Source: Pseudomonadota bacterium
Lineage (GTDB): Bacteria > Pseudomonadota > Alphaproteobacteria > Caulobacterales > Caulobacteraceae
Direction of reading: 5' to 3'
Length of the DNA stretch: 12,790 nt
Assembly (NCBI GenBank): GCA_023390245.1
Contig: JAEWDF010000114.1
Coordinates: forward strand, 1-12,790
The position numbers were made by a program, and so were the translations under genes. Positions within the stretch are counted from its first letter, which is position 1. Each line of letters starts with the position of its first letter. The notes below the pieces were generated by a model. The model was not told the DNA's origin. It saw only the letters and a list, made by a program, of their open reading frames with translations, and searched no databases. Shown here piece by piece: positions 6,426 through 12,790 of the stretch.

Positions 6426-6469
6426 ATCGTCTTTCCGGGGCGTCCGAAGGACGAACCCGGAATGACGAT
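6426..6469. repeat. Extragenic palindromic element between convergent genes
   Basis: This near-perfect long hairpin has three stem blocks: ATCGTC/GACGAT (6426-6431 with 6464-6469), TTCCGGG/CCCGGAA (6433-6439 with 6456-6462) and CGTCC/GGACG (6441-6445 with 6449-6453), closed by a GAA loop. That gives 18 pairs with one T-T mismatch and a small bulge. The outer parts resemble the TCATTCCGGG...CCCGGAATGA palindromes scattered between genes in many alphaproteobacteria. It lies between the ends of the MscS and malate synthase genes. No T-run follows on either strand, so it is more likely a repetitive extragenic element or mRNA 3' stabiliser than a classical terminator. Confidence 0.7.
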
Positions 6470-6485
6470 GCAAGCCCTATCCCGG

Positions 6486-8624
6486 CTATCCGACCGCCTT
6501 CGCCTTCAGCCGCCAGGCGTGCAGCAGCGGCTCGGTGTAGCCGTTCGGCTGGTTCACGCCTTCGAACACCAGCGCGCGGGCGGCCTGGTAGGCCAGGCTG
6601 GCGTCGGGATCGGGCGCCATCGGGCGATAAAGCGGGTCGCCCGCGTTCTGCCGGTCCACCTTGGCGGCCATGCGCAAAAAGGCCGCGTCGACCTGATCGG
6701 GCGTGCAGACGCCGTGCAGCAGCCAGTTGGCGATGTGCTGCGAACTGATGCGCAGCGTCGCGCGATCCTCCATCAGGCCGATGTCGTGGATGTCCGGCAC
6801 CTTGGAGCAGCCGACGCCCTGATCGATCCAGCGCACCACATAGCCCAGGATCCCCTGGGCGTTGTTGTCCAGTTCGGCCGCGACCTCCGCCTCGGACCAG
6901 TTCGCGCCGTTCGCCAGCGGCGGCGTCAGCAGCGGCCCGAGGCCCGGCGTCTCCTGCTTCGCCACCTGCTCGCGGACGGCGAAGACGTCGACGGCGTGAT
7001 AGTGCAGGGCGTGCAGCGTCGCGGCGGTGGGCGACGGGACCCAGGCGGTGTTCGCCCCGGTCCTCGGATGACCGATCTTCTGCTCCAGCATGTCGGCCAT
7101 GCGGTCCGGCGCCGCCCACATGCCCTTGCCGATCTGGGCCTTGCCCGACAGGCCGCATGCCAGGCCGATGGCGACGTTCCTGGCCTCATAGGCGGCGATC
7201 CAGTCGCTGGACTTGATGTCGCCCTTGCGGATCACCGGCCCGGCCTGCATCGCCGTGTGGATCTCGTCGCCGGTGCGGTCCAGGAAGCCGGTGTTGATGA
7301 AGACGATCCGGTCCTTCACCGCCTGGATGCAGGCCGCCAGGTTGGCGCTGGTGCGGCGCTCCTCGTCCATCACCCCCACCTTGATGGTGTGGCGCGCCAG
7401 GCCCAGCAGGTCCTCCACCGCGTCGAACAGCCGGTCGGTGAAGGCGCATTCCTCCGGGCCGTGCATCTTCGGCTTGACGATATAGACCGAGCCCGTCGCG
7501 CTGTTGGAGAAGGCGCCCAGGTCCTTCAGGTCGTGCAGGGCGATCAGGCTGGTCAGCACCGCGTCGAGGATTCCTTCCGGCGCCTCGCTCCCGTCGGGCA
7601 GCCGGATCGCCGGCGTGGTCATCAGATGGCCGACGTTCCTGACGAACAGCAGCGCGCGGCCCTTCAGCGTCACGGTCCCGCCGTCGGGCGCCGTCCAGCT
7701 CCGGTCCGGCTCCAGCGCCCGCGTCATCGTGCGGCCGCCCTTGTCGAAGGCGGCGGTCAGGTCGCCCTTCATCAGGCCCAGCCAGTTGCGATAGGCCGCG
7801 ACCTTGTCCTCGGCGTCCACGGCGGCGACGGAGTCCTCCAGATCGACGATGGTGGTCAGGGCCGATTCCAGCGTCACGTCGGCCAGGCCCGCCGGATCGG
7901 CGCGGCCGACGGGGCGGTCGCGGTCGATCACCAGCTCGATATGCAGGCCGTTGTTCCTCAGCAGGATCGAATCCGGCGCCGCCGCCTCGCCGCGGAAGCC
8001 GACGAACTGCGCCGGGTCCTTCAGCGCCGGGACCAGGGCGCCGTCCGCGACCGACCAGCCGGCGACCTCGGCGTGGGCGCCGGAGGCCAGCGGGACGGCC
8101 TGGTCCAGGAAGGCCTTGGCGCGGGCCACCACGCGGGCGCCGCGCGCCGGGTCGTAGCCGCCGCCCGCCGGAAGGTCGCCCAGCGCATCCGTGCCGTAGA
8201 GGGCGTCGTACAGGCTGCCCCAGCGCGCGTTGGCCGCGTTCAGCAGGAAGCGCGCGTTCAGCACAGGCACGACCAACTGCGGCCCGGCCATGCGGGCGAT
8301 CTCGTCGTCGACGCCCCGCGCGCCGACCGCGAACGGCGCCGGCGCCTCGACCAGATAGCCGATCTCGCGCAGGAAGGCCTCGGACGCGCCGACATCATAG
8401 GGCTGACCCTTGCGCGCGCGATGCCAGTCGTCGATCCGGGCCTGGAGGGCGTCGCGCCGGTCCAGCAGCGCGCGGTTCTCCGGCGCGAAACGGGCGAAGA
8501 TCGCCGCCGTCCCGCGCCAGAAGGTCTCGGCGTCCAGGCCCAGGCCGGGCAGGGCCTCGGTCTCGATGAAGGCGGCGAGCGCCCCGGCGACCTTCAGGCC
8601 GGCGCGGTCGTGATGGGTCGTCAT
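6486..8624 (-). CDS. glcB: Malate synthase G
   Basis: This 712-residue cytoplasmic enzyme condenses glyoxylate with acetyl-CoA to give malate, the second step of the glyoxylate shunt and of glyoxylate/glycolate use. Length is close to the 723 residues of E. coli GlcB, so this is isoform G and not the shorter AceB. Family segments in order include LLNAANARWGSLYDALYGTDA, the LFVRNVGHLMTTPAI stretch, VKPKMHGPEE, VGVMDEERRTSANL (Mg-binding Glu), GFLDRTGDEIHT (Mg-binding Asp), GCSKVPDIHD and LMEDRATLRISSQH (catalytic Asp). Residue roles are assigned by recalled comparison with the E. coli structure. ATG 8624 has GGAG with a 7-base gap, and a GAGTC methylation-type site overlaps that ribosome-binding site. 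A weak promoter resembling the Caulobacter pattern may lie at 8662-8690 on the minus strand. No isocitrate lyase or glycolate oxidase gene is nearby. Confidence 0.97.
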   Translation of the reverse strand: MTTHHDRAGLKVAGALAAFIETEALPGLGLDAETFWRGTAAIFARFAPENRALLDRRDALQARIDDWHRARKGQPYDVGASEAFLREIGYLVEAPAPFAVGARGVDDEIARMAGPQLVVPVLNARFLLNAANARWGSLYDALYGTDALGDLPAGGGYDPARGARVVARAKAFLDQAVPLASGAHAEVAGWSVADGALVPALKDPAQFVGFRGEAAAPDSILLRNNGLHIELVIDRDRPVGRADPAGLADVTLESALTTIVDLEDSVAAVDAEDKVAAYRNWLGLMKGDLTAAFDKGGRTMTRALEPDRSWTAPDGGTVTLKGRALLFVRNVGHLMTTPAIRLPDGSEAPEGILDAVLTSLIALHDLKDLGAFSNSATGSVYIVKPKMHGPEECAFTDRLFDAVEDLLGLARHTIKVGVMDEERRTSANLAACIQAVKDRIVFINTGFLDRTGDEIHTAMQAGPVIRKGDIKSSDWIAAYEARNVAIGLACGLSGKAQIGKGMWAAPDRMADMLEQKIGHPRTGANTAWVPSPTAATLHALHYHAVDVFAVREQVAKQETPGLGPLLTPPLANGANWSEAEVAAELDNNAQGILGYVVRWIDQGVGCSKVPDIHDIGLMEDRATLRISSQHIANWLLHGVCTPDQVDAAFLRMAAKVDRQNAGDPLYRPMAPDPDASLAYQAARALVFEGVNQPNGYTEPLLHAWRLKAKAVG

Positions 8625-8655
8625 GGGCGGACTCCGGGGAGGGTCTGTAACAATA

Positions 8656-8759
8656 CGTGATCAGTAAGCCGACGCCCGGCGCGACCGCAAGGGGTTCACG
8701 CCAAATCGGCGTCGCGACTTTCGCCGAACCGCTTGCCGGATGGCTGGGGCGCGTGATCA
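8656..8759. promoter_or_regulatory. Direct repeat of CGTGATCA in the glcB / DUF1345 divergent region
   Basis: CGTGATCA occurs at 8656-8663 and again at 8752-8759, with starts 96 bases apart in the 142-base gap; each contains the palindrome TGATCA. One copy lies about 32 bases from the glcB start and the other 7 bases from the DUF1345 start, places suited to repressor binding. Between them TCGGCG (8706-8711) and CGCCGA (8722-8727) form a further inverted repeat. No regulator is recognised. Confidence 0.35.
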
Positions 8760-8766
8760 TTGGGCC

Positions 8767-9429
8767 ATGTCGACTCCGGCCCGTCTTGTCCGCCTGCACG
8801 CCGTGCTCCTCGGGGCCCTGCTGTTCGCCTGCGCCGTGGCGGCGGCGCTTTCGGCGGTGGAGATGCGCTGGCTGACCCGGCTGGCGACGGCGTGGGAGGC
8901 GGGGGTGGCGCTGTTCGTCGCCGTCACCCTGTGGCGGATGCGCCGGGCGGCGGGGATCGACGCCATCCGCCAGCGCGCCGCCGAGCTCGACCAGGCGGGC
9001 GCCGCCGTCCTGCCGCTCAGCCTGCTGGCGGCGCTGGCCAGCGTGGTGGTGGTGGTGGGCGAGGGCGCCTCGGCCGGGGGCCGCTCGCCGATCGCCGGCG
9101 GCCTGGTCGCGCTGGCGGCCGCGGGCCTGTCGTGGCTGTTCATCCACCTGATCTTCGCCCTGCACTACGCCCACGCCTTCTACGGGCGGGGCAGGGACGG
9201 CGGCGACCGCGGCGGCCTGATCTTTCCGGGCGAGCGCCATCCCGACTACTGGGACTTCCTGCATTTCTCGCTGATCATCGGCGTGGCGTCGCAGACGGCG
9301 GATATCCAGATCGCCGACCGCGGGCTGCGCCGCCTGTCCAGCGTCCACAGCCTGACCGCCTTCGCGTTCAACACGGTGATCCTGGCCCTGGCGGTCAACC
9401 TGATGGTGGAGCTGCTGGGCAAGGGGTGA
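8767..9429 (+). CDS. DUF1345 family integral membrane protein
   Basis: This 220-residue inner-membrane protein is of unknown function. Hydrophobic segments are seen at about 8-30, 42-58, 78-98, 107-137, 163-178 and 197-217. The family signature is in the second half: FALHYAHAFY (129-139), GLIFPGERHPDYWDFLHFSLIIGVASQTADIQI (150-182) and RRLSSVHSLTAFAFNTVILALAVNL (188-212), matching the conserved HYAH..Y, GL.FPG...PDYWDF and H.L.AFAFNT.ILAL..N pattern of DUF1345. An in-frame ATG lies 27 bases upstream at 8740. I prefer 8767 because the region before it holds a candidate regulatory repeat, although neither start has a strong ribosome-binding site. It is divergent from malate synthase G. Family membership is fairly certain; no role is proposed. 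Confidence 0.85.
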   Translation: MSTPARLVRLHAVLLGALLFACAVAAALSAVEMRWLTRLATAWEAGVALFVAVTLWRMRRAAGIDAIRQRAAELDQAGAAVLPLSLLAALASVVVVVGEGASAGGRSPIAGGLVALAAAGLSWLFIHLIFALHYAHAFYGRGRDGGDRGGLIFPGERHPDYWDFLHFSLIIGVASQTADIQIADRGLRRLSSVHSLTAFAFNTVILALAVNLMVELLGKG

Positions 9430-9545
9430 AGGCCCGGCCGGCGGTCAGAAACCCTTAACCGCGTCCGTGAACGGGACCGCAAGCGGCGGCCTCTAGGGTG
9501 GCGATACGGACGACATCGCGTCCGGACCGTTCGAGCCGCCCGCCC

Positions 9546-9920
9546 ATGCTGTTTCTCCTGAACGATGTCGTGTTCGACCTGGACGAGGCCTGCCCGGTCA
9601 CGCCCGCCGACGCGCGCCGGTTCGAGAGGCTGGGCTTCGACTATGTGCTGGAGCTGGGCTGCGAACTGTTCGCCGAGGACCCGCTGCTGCACCGCAACGA
9701 TCCCGGCCGCGCCCGCCGCCTGGCCTGGCTGATCGCCGACCGGGGACCGGAGGTCAACGCGGCCCTGTTCGCAGCGCCGGAAACCGGCTGCGAGCCCGAC
9801 CTGGTGGAGCCGCGCTTCTGCGCGCTGCCCGAGACCGTGATCGGCCAGCTTCGGCGCAAGGGCGCCCGCCTGGACGCCGTCGCCGCCGACCGCGCCGTGT
9901 GGAACCGCCTGGCGGCCTGA
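9546..9920 (+). CDS. Hypothetical protein, 124 residues
   Basis: I do not recognise this protein. It is predicted soluble and acidic in its first half, with no signal peptide or membrane segment. It begins MLFLLNDVVFDLDE, followed by a helical stretch TPADARRFERLGFDYVLELG and an Arg-rich segment around residues 50-62. A later stretch contains two Cys residues in GCEPDLVEPRFC. Codon use (strong G/C third position throughout) supports real coding. ATG 9546 is the first in-frame ATG in a sensible position; no clear Shine-Dalgarno is visible and the 116-base upstream gap has no obvious promoter. The stop is 5 bases from the convergent small membrane protein gene. Confidence 0.7.
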   Translation: MLFLLNDVVFDLDEACPVTPADARRFERLGFDYVLELGCELFAEDPLLHRNDPGRARRLAWLIADRGPEVNAALFAAPETGCEPDLVEPRFCALPETVIGQLRRKGARLDAVAADRAVWNRLAA

Positions 9921-9925
9921 ACCGC

Positions 9926-10084
9926 CTACATCACCACATTGAAGACGACGTGGACCAGCGCGGCCACGCCGATGATGAAGCCGAAGCCGACCGCCAGGCC
10001 GACGGCGGGATGCAGCTTGTGCTCGGTGGAGCGAGATGCGGGCGCCAGACCGGCGGCGCGGTCGTCAGGATGGATCACAGCCAT
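9926..10084 (-). CDS. Small single-pass membrane protein, 52 residues
   Basis: This is a short gene with good initiation signals: AAGGA ends 8 bases before ATG 10084. The N-terminal half (residues 1-28) is hydrophilic, with MAVIHPDDRAAG and RSTEHKLHPAVG segments. The C-terminal half, about 29-51, is one hydrophobic helix (VGFGFIIGVAALVHVVFNVV) ending right at the TAG stop, which suggests a tail-anchored topology with the N-terminus in the cytoplasm. The frame extends upstream to a TTG at 10150, but the Shine-Dalgarno decides for the ATG. Its size recalls small accessory subunits of membrane complexes, though I see no specific family match. It is divergent from prfC across 167 bases. Confidence 0.65.
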   Translation of the reverse strand: MAVIHPDDRAAGLAPASRSTEHKLHPAVGLAVGFGFIIGVAALVHVVFNVVM

Positions 10085-10158
10085 CGTCGTTTCCTTTCCC
10101 TTCACGGTCGTCCCGCTCTGACGGCGGGATCGTCTCCGTTGGAAGAACAATGACTCGG

Positions 10159-10183
10159 ATATCCCTTCGTTACGAGGGGGTAT
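10159..10183 (+). promoter_or_regulatory. Hairpin upstream of prfC
   Basis: ATATCCCTTCG (10159-10169) pairs with CGAGGGGGTAT (10173-10183) around a TTA loop: 11 pairs including two G-T wobbles, followed by TTG. It lies 69 bases before the prfC ATG, in the gap shared with the divergent small protein gene. A possible weak promoter (GTGACTT at 10202-10208, 14 bases, GCTAGTTG at 10223-10230) would place it upstream of the prfC transcript. With an upstream start it would instead be a leader hairpin. A GACTC site lies at 10152-10156. Confidence 0.4.
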
Positions 10184-10251
10184 TTGATGCGGCGCAAATT
10201 CGTGACTTTCCCGGCCGCTCGGGCTAGTTGCCCGCTCCCGAGGACCCCGAC

Positions 10252-11937
10252 ATGTCGAAATTGACCCTGCCCGAAGAGGCTGCGCCCACGGCGGCGTCCG
10301 CCGCCGCCGATCCCAAAGGCCTCGCCGCCCAGGCGGCGCGGCGGCGCACCTTCGCCATCATCGCCCATCCGGACGCGGGCAAGACGACGCTGACCGAGCA
10401 TATCCTGCTGGCCGGCGGGGCCATCCGGGCGGCCGGCGCCGTGCGGGCGCGGGGCGAGAACCGGCGGGCGCGCTCGGACTGGATGAAGATCGAGAAGGAG
10501 CGCGGCATCTCCGTCACCGCCTCGGTCATGACGTTCGAGCACGACGGCAAGATGTTCAACCTGCTGGACACGCCGGGGCACGAGGACTTCTCGGAAGACA
10601 CCTATCGCACCCTGACGGCCGCCGACTGCGCCATCATGGTGCTGGACGCCGCCAAGGGCATCGAGCCGCAGACGCTGAAGCTGTTCGAAGTCTGCCGCCT
10701 GCGCGACATTCCGATCATCACCTTCATCAACAAGCTGGACCGCGAGGCCCAGGACCCGATGGCCCTGCTGGACGAGATCGCCAGCCGCCTGCAACTGGAC
10801 CCGTCGCCGATCTGGTGGCCGGCCGAGAGCGGCAACCGCCTGCGCGGCATGGCCCAGGTCGGCTCGGGGACCTTCCAGCCCTACGCCCGCAAGGCCGCCG
10901 GGTCGGACGAGGACCCGGATCATCCCGCCGCCCTGCCGCTGACGGATGCGGCCCGGTATTTCGAGGGTTCCGAGCAAGCAGACCTGGCCGAGGCGCTGGA
11001 GCTGGTCGAGGCCGGCTACAAGCCATTCGACCGCCAGGCCTTCCTGGAGGGCCACATGACGCCGGTGCTGTGGGGCTCGGCGCTGCGCCACTTCGGCATC
11101 GACGAACTGCTGAAGGCCATCGGCGACTGGGCGCCGCCGCCCAAGGCCATGAAGGCCCGCCGGGAGGCCCCGCCCGAGACCCGCAACGCCCCCGCGCCCG
11201 CCGACATCGCCGTCGAGCCGGGCCAGGACGAGGTGACGGGCTTCGTCTTCAAGGTCCAGGCCAATATGGACCCCAACCACCGCGACCGCATCGCCATGTT
11301 CCGCATGGCGTCGGGATCGTTCAAGCGCGGCATGAAGCTGAAGGTGCAGAACACCGGCAAGGCGCTGAGCGTCAACGCGCCCATCATGTTCTTCGCCTCG
11401 GACCGCGAACTGGCCGAGGACGCCTACGCCGGCGACGTGATCGGCATTCCCAACCACGGCGTGCTGCGCGTCGGCGACAGCCTGTCGGAGACCGGCCTGG
11501 TGCGGTTCGCGGGCCTGCCCAACTTCGCCCCCGAGATCCTGCAGCGTGTGCGGGTCAAGGACCCGCTGAAGGCCAAGCACCTGAAGAAGGCGCTGGAAGG
11601 CCTGGCGGAGGAGGGCGTGACCCAGCTGTTCCGGCCCGAACTGGGCTCGGACTTCATCGTCGGCGCCGTCGGCCAGCTCCAGTTCGAGGTCATGGCCGAC
11701 CGGCTGGGCGAGGAATACGGGCTGGAGGTCATCTTCGAGCACAGTCCCTACGCGGAGGCGCGCTGGGTCGCGGGAGACAAGGCCGACCTGGAGGACTTCG
11801 CCGGCAAGTACCGGCCCCAGATGGCTGTCGACATCGACCAGAACCCGGTCTTCCTGGCCAAGTCGAGCTGGGAGACGGGCTATGTCGGCGAACGCTTCCC
11901 CAGGATCGCCTTCATGAAGACCCGCGAGCGGGGCTGA
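10252..11937 (+). CDS. prfC: Peptide chain release factor 3
   Basis: This 561-residue translational GTPase removes RF1/RF2 from ribosomes after termination. G1 is AHPDAGKTT (38-46). The switch region ERGISVTAS follows, then G3 DTPGHEDFSEDTYRTL and G4 NKLDRE. The long middle and C-terminal RF3 domains are present, with ATGs and segments such as MLWGSALRHFGIDELL-like VLWGSALRHFGIDELL, VFKVQANMDPNHRDRIAF-like QANMDPNHRDRIAM and VGAVGQLQFEVMADRL. SDWMKIEKERGIS and QANMDPNHRDR are characteristic of RF3 rather than EF-G. Compared with E. coli RF3 (529 residues) it has about 18 extra N-terminal residues, mostly Ala/Pro. There is no ATG between 10252 and the G1 motif, and GAGG sits 8 bases upstream, so this start is well supported. 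It appears to be a single-gene unit. Confidence 0.97.
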   Translation: MSKLTLPEEAAPTAASAAADPKGLAAQAARRRTFAIIAHPDAGKTTLTEHILLAGGAIRAAGAVRARGENRRARSDWMKIEKERGISVTASVMTFEHDGKMFNLLDTPGHEDFSEDTYRTLTAADCAIMVLDAAKGIEPQTLKLFEVCRLRDIPIITFINKLDREAQDPMALLDEIASRLQLDPSPIWWPAESGNRLRGMAQVGSGTFQPYARKAAGSDEDPDHPAALPLTDAARYFEGSEQADLAEALELVEAGYKPFDRQAFLEGHMTPVLWGSALRHFGIDELLKAIGDWAPPPKAMKARREAPPETRNAPAPADIAVEPGQDEVTGFVFKVQANMDPNHRDRIAMFRMASGSFKRGMKLKVQNTGKALSVNAPIMFFASDRELAEDAYAGDVIGIPNHGVLRVGDSLSETGLVRFAGLPNFAPEILQRVRVKDPLKAKHLKKALEGLAEEGVTQLFRPELGSDFIVGAVGQLQFEVMADRLGEEYGLEVIFEHSPYAEARWVAGDKADLEDFAGKYRPQMAVDIDQNPVFLAKSSWETGYVGERFPRIAFMKTRERG

Positions 11938-11988
11938 GTCCCGAAACGACCGCTTTTCAAAGGCTTCCGGACGTGGTGAGATGTGGGC

Positions 11989-12009
11989 GGCGCCTGCGGG
12001 CGTCCGGAG
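11989..12009 (+). promoter_or_regulatory. Hairpin followed by Shine-Dalgarno ahead of the 12020 gene
   Basis: GGCGCC (11989-11994) pairs with GGCGTC (11999-12004, one G-T) around a TGCG tetraloop. GGAG at 12006-12009 follows, 10 bases before ATG 12020. The ribosome-binding site is outside the stem, so any effect on translation would be indirect. It may be incidental. Confidence 0.25.
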
Positions 12010-12019
12010 CTGCTTTTCG

Positions 12020-12358
12020 ATGGTCCTTGCCCTGATCCTGGCCAGCCTCGCGCTTCAGGCGCCGCCGCAAGCCGGCCTGGTCTCCTATGAGGAGGCGGTG
12101 CGCTGCGCCGGCCTGACCCAGGCCGCTTCCGAACTGGAAGGCGGCGAGAGCGCCGAGGGGCGGGCGCTGTACGACGCGGCGCTCTACTGGTCCCTGGCGG
12201 CGATGCAGGCGGGGCTGGCGGCCGGCAAGACGTCTCAGGCGGCCGACGCCGACCAGACGCGGGCGCGGATCCAGGCCGTGCGCCAGTTGAACACCGGCGG
12301 GACCGAGGCGCGCGCCGCCCTCCAGCGCTGCCGCGCGCGGACCCCGGCCCTGGATTAG
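12020..12358 (+). CDS. Small putatively exported protein, 112 residues
   Basis: I do not recognise this protein. Its first 18 residues (MVLALILASLALQAPPQA) look like a cleavable signal peptide with a hydrophobic core and an AxA-like end. The remainder is helical and Ala-rich with two Cys: one at EEAVRCAGLTQAASEL and one near the C-terminus at LQRCRARTPALD, which could form a disulfide in the periplasm. An alternative in-frame ATG at 11981 would add 13 residues with an Arg and a more standard n-region. I favour 12020 because GGAG lies upstream at 12006-12009 and codons between the two ATGs (CCT, TTT) are atypical for the window. The start remains uncertain. It follows prfC by 82 bases on the same strand. 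Confidence 0.6.
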   Translation: MVLALILASLALQAPPQAGLVSYEEAVRCAGLTQAASELEGGESAEGRALYDAALYWSLAAMQAGLAAGKTSQAADADQTRARIQAVRQLNTGGTEARAALQRCRARTPALD

Positions 12359-12386
12359 GAAACCGGGGATAAGGCCAAGTCGAACC

Positions 12387-12398
12387 CGCCGCGCGGCG
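12387..12398. other. 12-bp GC palindrome upstream of the last gene
   Basis: CGCCGCGCGGCG is fully self-complementary and lies just before the -35-like TTGACG at 12410. It could be an operator or the end of a weak terminator for the preceding gene, but such all-G/C palindromes arise readily in this base composition. Confidence 0.2.
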
Positions 12399-12409
12399 CT
12401 GCGTTTGCT

Positions 12410-12435
12410 TTGACGAGCGGGGGATCGGCTGCATG
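12410..12435 (+). promoter_or_regulatory. Candidate housekeeping promoter of Caulobacter type
   Basis: TTGACGA (12410-12416), an 11-base spacer and GCTGCATG (12428-12435) fit the Caulobacter housekeeping pattern TTGACGS-N10-14-GCTANAWC with two mismatches in the -10 and one in the -35. Transcription would begin near 12441, which excludes the ATG at 12433 and supports ATG 12469 as the start of the next gene. Confidence 0.45.
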
Positions 12436-12468
12436 GTCCCGAAGCGGGACGAAAGGCGCGCCGTCAGC

Positions 12469-12790
12469 ATGTTCGAATTCGGCCGGGATCTACGCAAATT
12501 GTTCGCCCAGGCGCGCGAGAGCGAGGACCTGGGCTGGGTCGAGCTGATCGGCGCCGACCTGCTGCGGGTCGAGGCGCGGCGCGAGAGCATCGACGCCGGC
12601 CGCGTGTCCTGCGCCCGTCCCTTCGAGATCGAACGGCGCGCCGCCGCCCTATGGCGCGAACACGCCCGCCGCACCGGGGCGGGCGAGAGCCTGGACCGGG
12701 CCGATCGCGCCGCCGCCGGCCTGGCGCGGTCCGCCGCCGACGAGGACCAGCGCCTCATGGCCGCCATCGAGGCCGCGCTGGGGCTGATGC
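12469..12790 (+). CDS. Hypothetical protein, N-terminal part (runs off the right edge)
   Basis: The first 107 residues are visible. The protein is soluble and strongly helical, rich in Arg, Glu and Ala, with no signal peptide or membrane segment. It begins MFEFGRDLRKLFAQARESEDLGWVEL and contains ARRESIDAGRVSCARPFE, then ALWREHARRTGAGESLDRADRAA. The N-terminus looks like a conserved protein of Caulobacteraceae that I remember only as hypothetical. An in-frame ATG at 12433 would add 12 residues, but the probable promoter overlaps it. AAAGG at 12452-12456 lies about 12 bases ahead of the chosen ATG, a rather long gap. High third-position G/C throughout supports coding. No function is proposed. 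Confidence 0.7.
   Translation, partial: MFEFGRDLRKLFAQARESEDLGWVELIGADLLRVEARRESIDAGRVSCARPFEIERRAAALWREHARRTGAGESLDRADRAAAGLARSAADEDQRLMAAIEAALGLM

Noticed and set aside
6423..8660. Very long plus-strand open frame opposite malate synthase G
   Set aside because: It is a mirror frame produced by strong G/C third-position bias in the real gene. Its translation is Arg/Gly/Gln/His-rich with no domain, and the opposite strand encodes a full malate synthase G.
9453..9463. CCCTTAACCGC as a CtrA site upstream of the 124-residue protein
   Set aside because: Only one TTAA half-site is present and no second half lies seven bases away.
10102..11742. Long minus-strand open frame opposite prfC
   Set aside because: Shadow of the prfC codon bias; no recognisable protein and no start signal.
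1..12790. Defence island, toxin-antitoxin pair, biosynthetic cluster or mobile element
   Set aside because: Every sizeable gene belongs to a core metabolic, signalling, channel or translation family or is a small unknown. There is no change in codon use, no integrase or transposase, and no direct repeats of attachment-site type.

Overview
This is a GC-rich (roughly 70% by eye), densely coded chromosomal segment from an alphaproteobacterium, most likely a Caulobacteraceae member (Brevundimonas or Caulobacter type). The strongest taxonomic marker is a histidine phosphotransferase that closely resembles ChpT of Caulobacter crescentus, the shuttle of the CckA-ChpT-CtrA cell-cycle phosphorelay. 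Very few rare codons, short intergenic gaps, several genes without a strong Shine-Dalgarno and one TTG start fit the same group. I see no tRNA, rRNA, CRISPR array, insertion sequence, phage gene or attachment site. The window reads as ordinary core chromosome, and I found no convincing new multi-gene system.

Layout. Positions 1-1581 (minus): a membrane-anchored M28 zinc aminopeptidase, cut by the left edge. Positions 1667-3601 (minus): the signalling operon chpT - single-domain response regulator - cheR, with a 4-base stop/start overlap between the last two. Positions 3705-4511 (plus): a CysQ-type inositol-monophosphatase-family phosphatase, divergent from chpT and convergent with the next gene. 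Positions 4520-5191 (minus): a KDPG/KHG aldolase. Positions 5330-6403 (plus): a small MscS-family channel. Positions 6404-6485: an extragenic hairpin element between convergent genes. Positions 6486-8624 (minus): malate synthase G. Positions 8767-9429 (plus): a DUF1345 membrane protein. Positions 9546-9920 (plus): an unknown 124-residue protein. Positions 9926-10084 (minus): a 52-residue single-pass membrane protein. Positions 10252-11937 (plus): release factor 3. Positions 12020-12358 (plus): a small probably exported protein. Positions 12469 to the end (plus): the start of an unknown Arg/Glu-rich protein behind a fairly good housekeeping-type promoter.

How the genes relate. The only group with clear functional logic is chpT-response regulator-cheR. 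It puts the cell-cycle phosphotransferase in one transcript with a CheY-like receiver and a chemoreceptor methyltransferase, although no receptor, CheA, CheW or CheB is nearby. The metabolic genes (CysQ, KDPG aldolase, malate synthase G) are single genes from different pathways: 3'-phosphoadenosine phosphate turnover or sulfur assimilation, Entner-Doudoroff or uronate breakdown, and the glyoxylate shunt. Their partner genes are not in the window. The less explained features are small: palindromes in the divergent promoter regions, a repeated 8-mer flanking the malate synthase/DUF1345 promoter region, a hairpin ahead of prfC, a CtrA-like half-site pair around a GANTC site ahead of the response regulator gene, and several small unknown proteins. 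No gene-free stretch exceeds about 170 bases.
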